Shown: piece by piece, positions 4,688-5,753 of the stretch
Layout: each line of letters opens with the position of its first letter
Numbering within the stretch: position 1 is the stretch's first letter
NCBI GenBank assembly: GCA_944349915.1
Contig: CALVNU010000059.1
Location: 1-5,753 of the forward strand
Direction: 5' to 3'
DNA length: 5,753 bases
Source: an uncultured Clostridia bacterium
GTDB taxonomy: Bacteria > Bacillota > Clostridia > Christensenellales > UBA1242
Notes under the pieces: generated by a model
The model's input: the letters and a program-made list of their open reading frames with translations, nothing else
Told to the model about the DNA's origin: nothing
The model's database searches: none
Program-made: the position numbers and the translations under genes

Positions 4688-4699
4688 CGCAAAAATTAG

Positions 4700-5753
4700 T
4701 TATTTTTCAAGGCGTTTAAGGTCAATTCTGCCTTTATCGTCAATTTTGATAACTTCAACTTCAATTTCATCACCAACTTTGACAACATCTTCAACTTTTT
4801 CAACTCTCTTTTTTGAAAGTTTTGAAATATGAACCATGCCTTCTTTATTGCCCGCAAATTCAACAAAGGCGCCAAAACTTGTTATTCTAGAAACTTTGCC
4901 GTCATAAACATTGCCAACTTCAACTTCTTCAACAATGCCAAGAATAATTTCTTTTGCCTTTTGTGCCATGTCAATATCTTGTGTTGCAATAAAGACTTGT
5001 CCATTGTCGTCAATATCTATTTTAACGCCAGTTTGGTCAATAATTTTGTTGATAGTTTTTCCGCCAGAACCAATAACATCTTTAATCTTGTCTGGGTCAA
5101 TCATAAAGGTTATAATCTTTGGAGCATATTTTGAAAGTTCTTTTCTAGGCTCATTGATTTCTTCAAGCAACTTGTTCATAATAAACATTCTGCCTTCGCG
5201 GGCTTGCTTAAGTGCTTGAGTTAAGATTGCACGGTCAATACCTTTGATTTTGATATCCATTTGAATTGCTGTTACGCCCTTTTCTGTGCCTGTAACCTTA
5301 AAGTCCATATCTCCAAGGAAGTCTTCAAGTCCTTGAATATCGGAAAGCACTGCAACCTTGCCACTTTCTTCATCTTTGATAAGTCCCATAGCAATTCCTG
5401 CAACTGGTCGTTTGATAGGAACCCCGCCATCCATAAGCGCAAGCGTTGAACCGCAAACAGAAGCCATTGAAGATGAACCATTTGAAGAAAGCACTTCGCT
5501 TACCAATCTAAGAGCATAAGGAAATTCTTCTTCGCTTGGAATAACTGGTTCCAAAGCCCTTTCTGCAAGAGCGCCATGTCCGATTTCTCTTCTGCCAGGG
5601 CTTTTCAAATTTCTAGCCTCACCTGTGGCATAAGGTGGCATATTGTAGTGATGAACATAACGATTTACCTCTTCATCATCAAGTCCATCAAGTTTTTGCA
5701 TGTCAGAAACAGTGCCTAGCGTAAGAGTTGTAAGCACTTGAGTTTGTCCACGA
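4700..5753 (-). CDS. pnp: Polynucleotide phosphorylase (PNPase), C-terminal part (partial at window edge)
   Basis: A phosphorolytic 3'-5' exoribonuclease that degrades RNA with phosphate, releasing NDPs; it acts as a trimer in bacterial RNA turnover. The frame is open to the right edge, so the 350 visible residues (beginning [13 protein letters not shown]) lack the first RNase PH domain; the GTG at 5737 is internal, not a start. Numbering from the edge: second RNase PH domain about 1-170, with [15 protein letters not shown] (53-67), [10 protein letters not shown] (92-101) and the catalytic aspartates in [18 protein letters not shown] (136-153); a connecting helix region; KH domain about 212-275 with the GSGG loop (228-231); S1 domain about 278-347 with [18 protein letters not shown] and GMVHISKLS. 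The protein ends shortly after S1 without the extended tail seen in some homologues. A strong terminator follows. Confidence 0.97.
   Translation of the reverse strand, partial: RGQTQVLTTLTLGTVSDMQKLDGLDDEEVNRYVHHYNMPPYATGEARNLKSPGRREIGHGALAERALEPVIPSEEEFPYALRLVSEVLSSNGSSSMASVCGSTLALMDGGVPIKRPVAGIAMGLIKDEESGKVAVLSDIQGLEDFLGDMDFKVTGTEKGVTAIQMDIKIKGIDRAILTQALKQAREGRMFIMNKLLEEINEPRKELSKYAPKIITFMIDPDKIKDVIGSGGKTINKIIDQTGVKIDIDDNGQVFIATQDIDMAQKAKEIILGIVEEVEVGNVYDGKVSRITSFGAFVEFAGNKEGMVHISKLSKKRVEKVEDVVKVGDEIEVEVIKIDDKGRIDLKRLEK

Noticed and set aside
4829..5481. Several plus- and minus-strand open frames inside the pnp region.
   Set aside because: They lie in alternative frames of a fully recognisable PNPase and show no motifs of their own.
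4700..5737. GTG at 5737 as the start of a shortened PNPase.
   Set aside because: The frame continues to the window edge with RGQTQ, which is standard PNPase sequence before VLTTLTLG; the gene is merely cut by the window.
339..5753. Signs of mobile elements: transposase fragments, terminal inverted repeats, tRNA-associated attachment sites.
   Set aside because: None were seen; all larger frames are intact genes, there are no tRNA genes, and base composition looks uniform by eye.

Overview
This AT-rich window (roughly one third G+C by eye) carries seven protein-coding genes using the standard bacterial code; TGA acts as a stop and Trp is TGG. Low G+C, AGGAGG-type ribosome binding sites, an EF2568-type cysteine desulfurase, a DUF3343 protein and a small membrane protein usually labelled 'dihydropteridine reductase' point to a Firmicutes/Clostridia-like bacterium, possibly an uncultured gut lineage. 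The species cannot be fixed from the sequence. Six of the seven genes are on the minus strand; only the desulfurase is on the plus strand.

Layout: (1) 1-215, minus strand, the N-terminus of lysyl-tRNA synthetase, cut by the window edge. (2) 339-905, minus strand, a membrane-anchored SLT-type lytic transglycosylase with a strong hairpin terminator behind it. (3) 906-1162, a non-coding AT-rich gap with an 18-bp perfect direct repeat, an 11-bp tandem repeat and a plausible promoter for the transglycosylase. (4) 1163-1417 (minus) and 1489-2637 (plus), a divergent pair: a small DUF3343 protein (putative S/Se carrier) and a PLP-dependent cysteine desulfurase/selenocysteine lyase-like enzyme. (5) 4376 down to 2634, minus strand, a tight three-gene unit: a two-helix membrane protein, a TetR-type regulator and a six-helix membrane protein of unknown function. 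Its last gene meets the desulfurase tail-to-tail with a 4-base overlap. (6) 4404-4646, AT-rich intergenic DNA with a promoter candidate for that unit. (7) 4700-5753, minus strand, the C-terminal part of polynucleotide phosphorylase (second RNase PH domain, KH, S1), followed by a clear Rho-independent terminator.

lysS, pnp and the transglycosylase are ordinary core functions. The two parts worth attention are the sulfur/selenium pair, which probably works together in mobilising S or Se from cysteine/selenocysteine, and the TetR-controlled membrane operon, whose function is unknown. I did not find a convincing new defence system, mobile element, CRISPR array or structural RNA.
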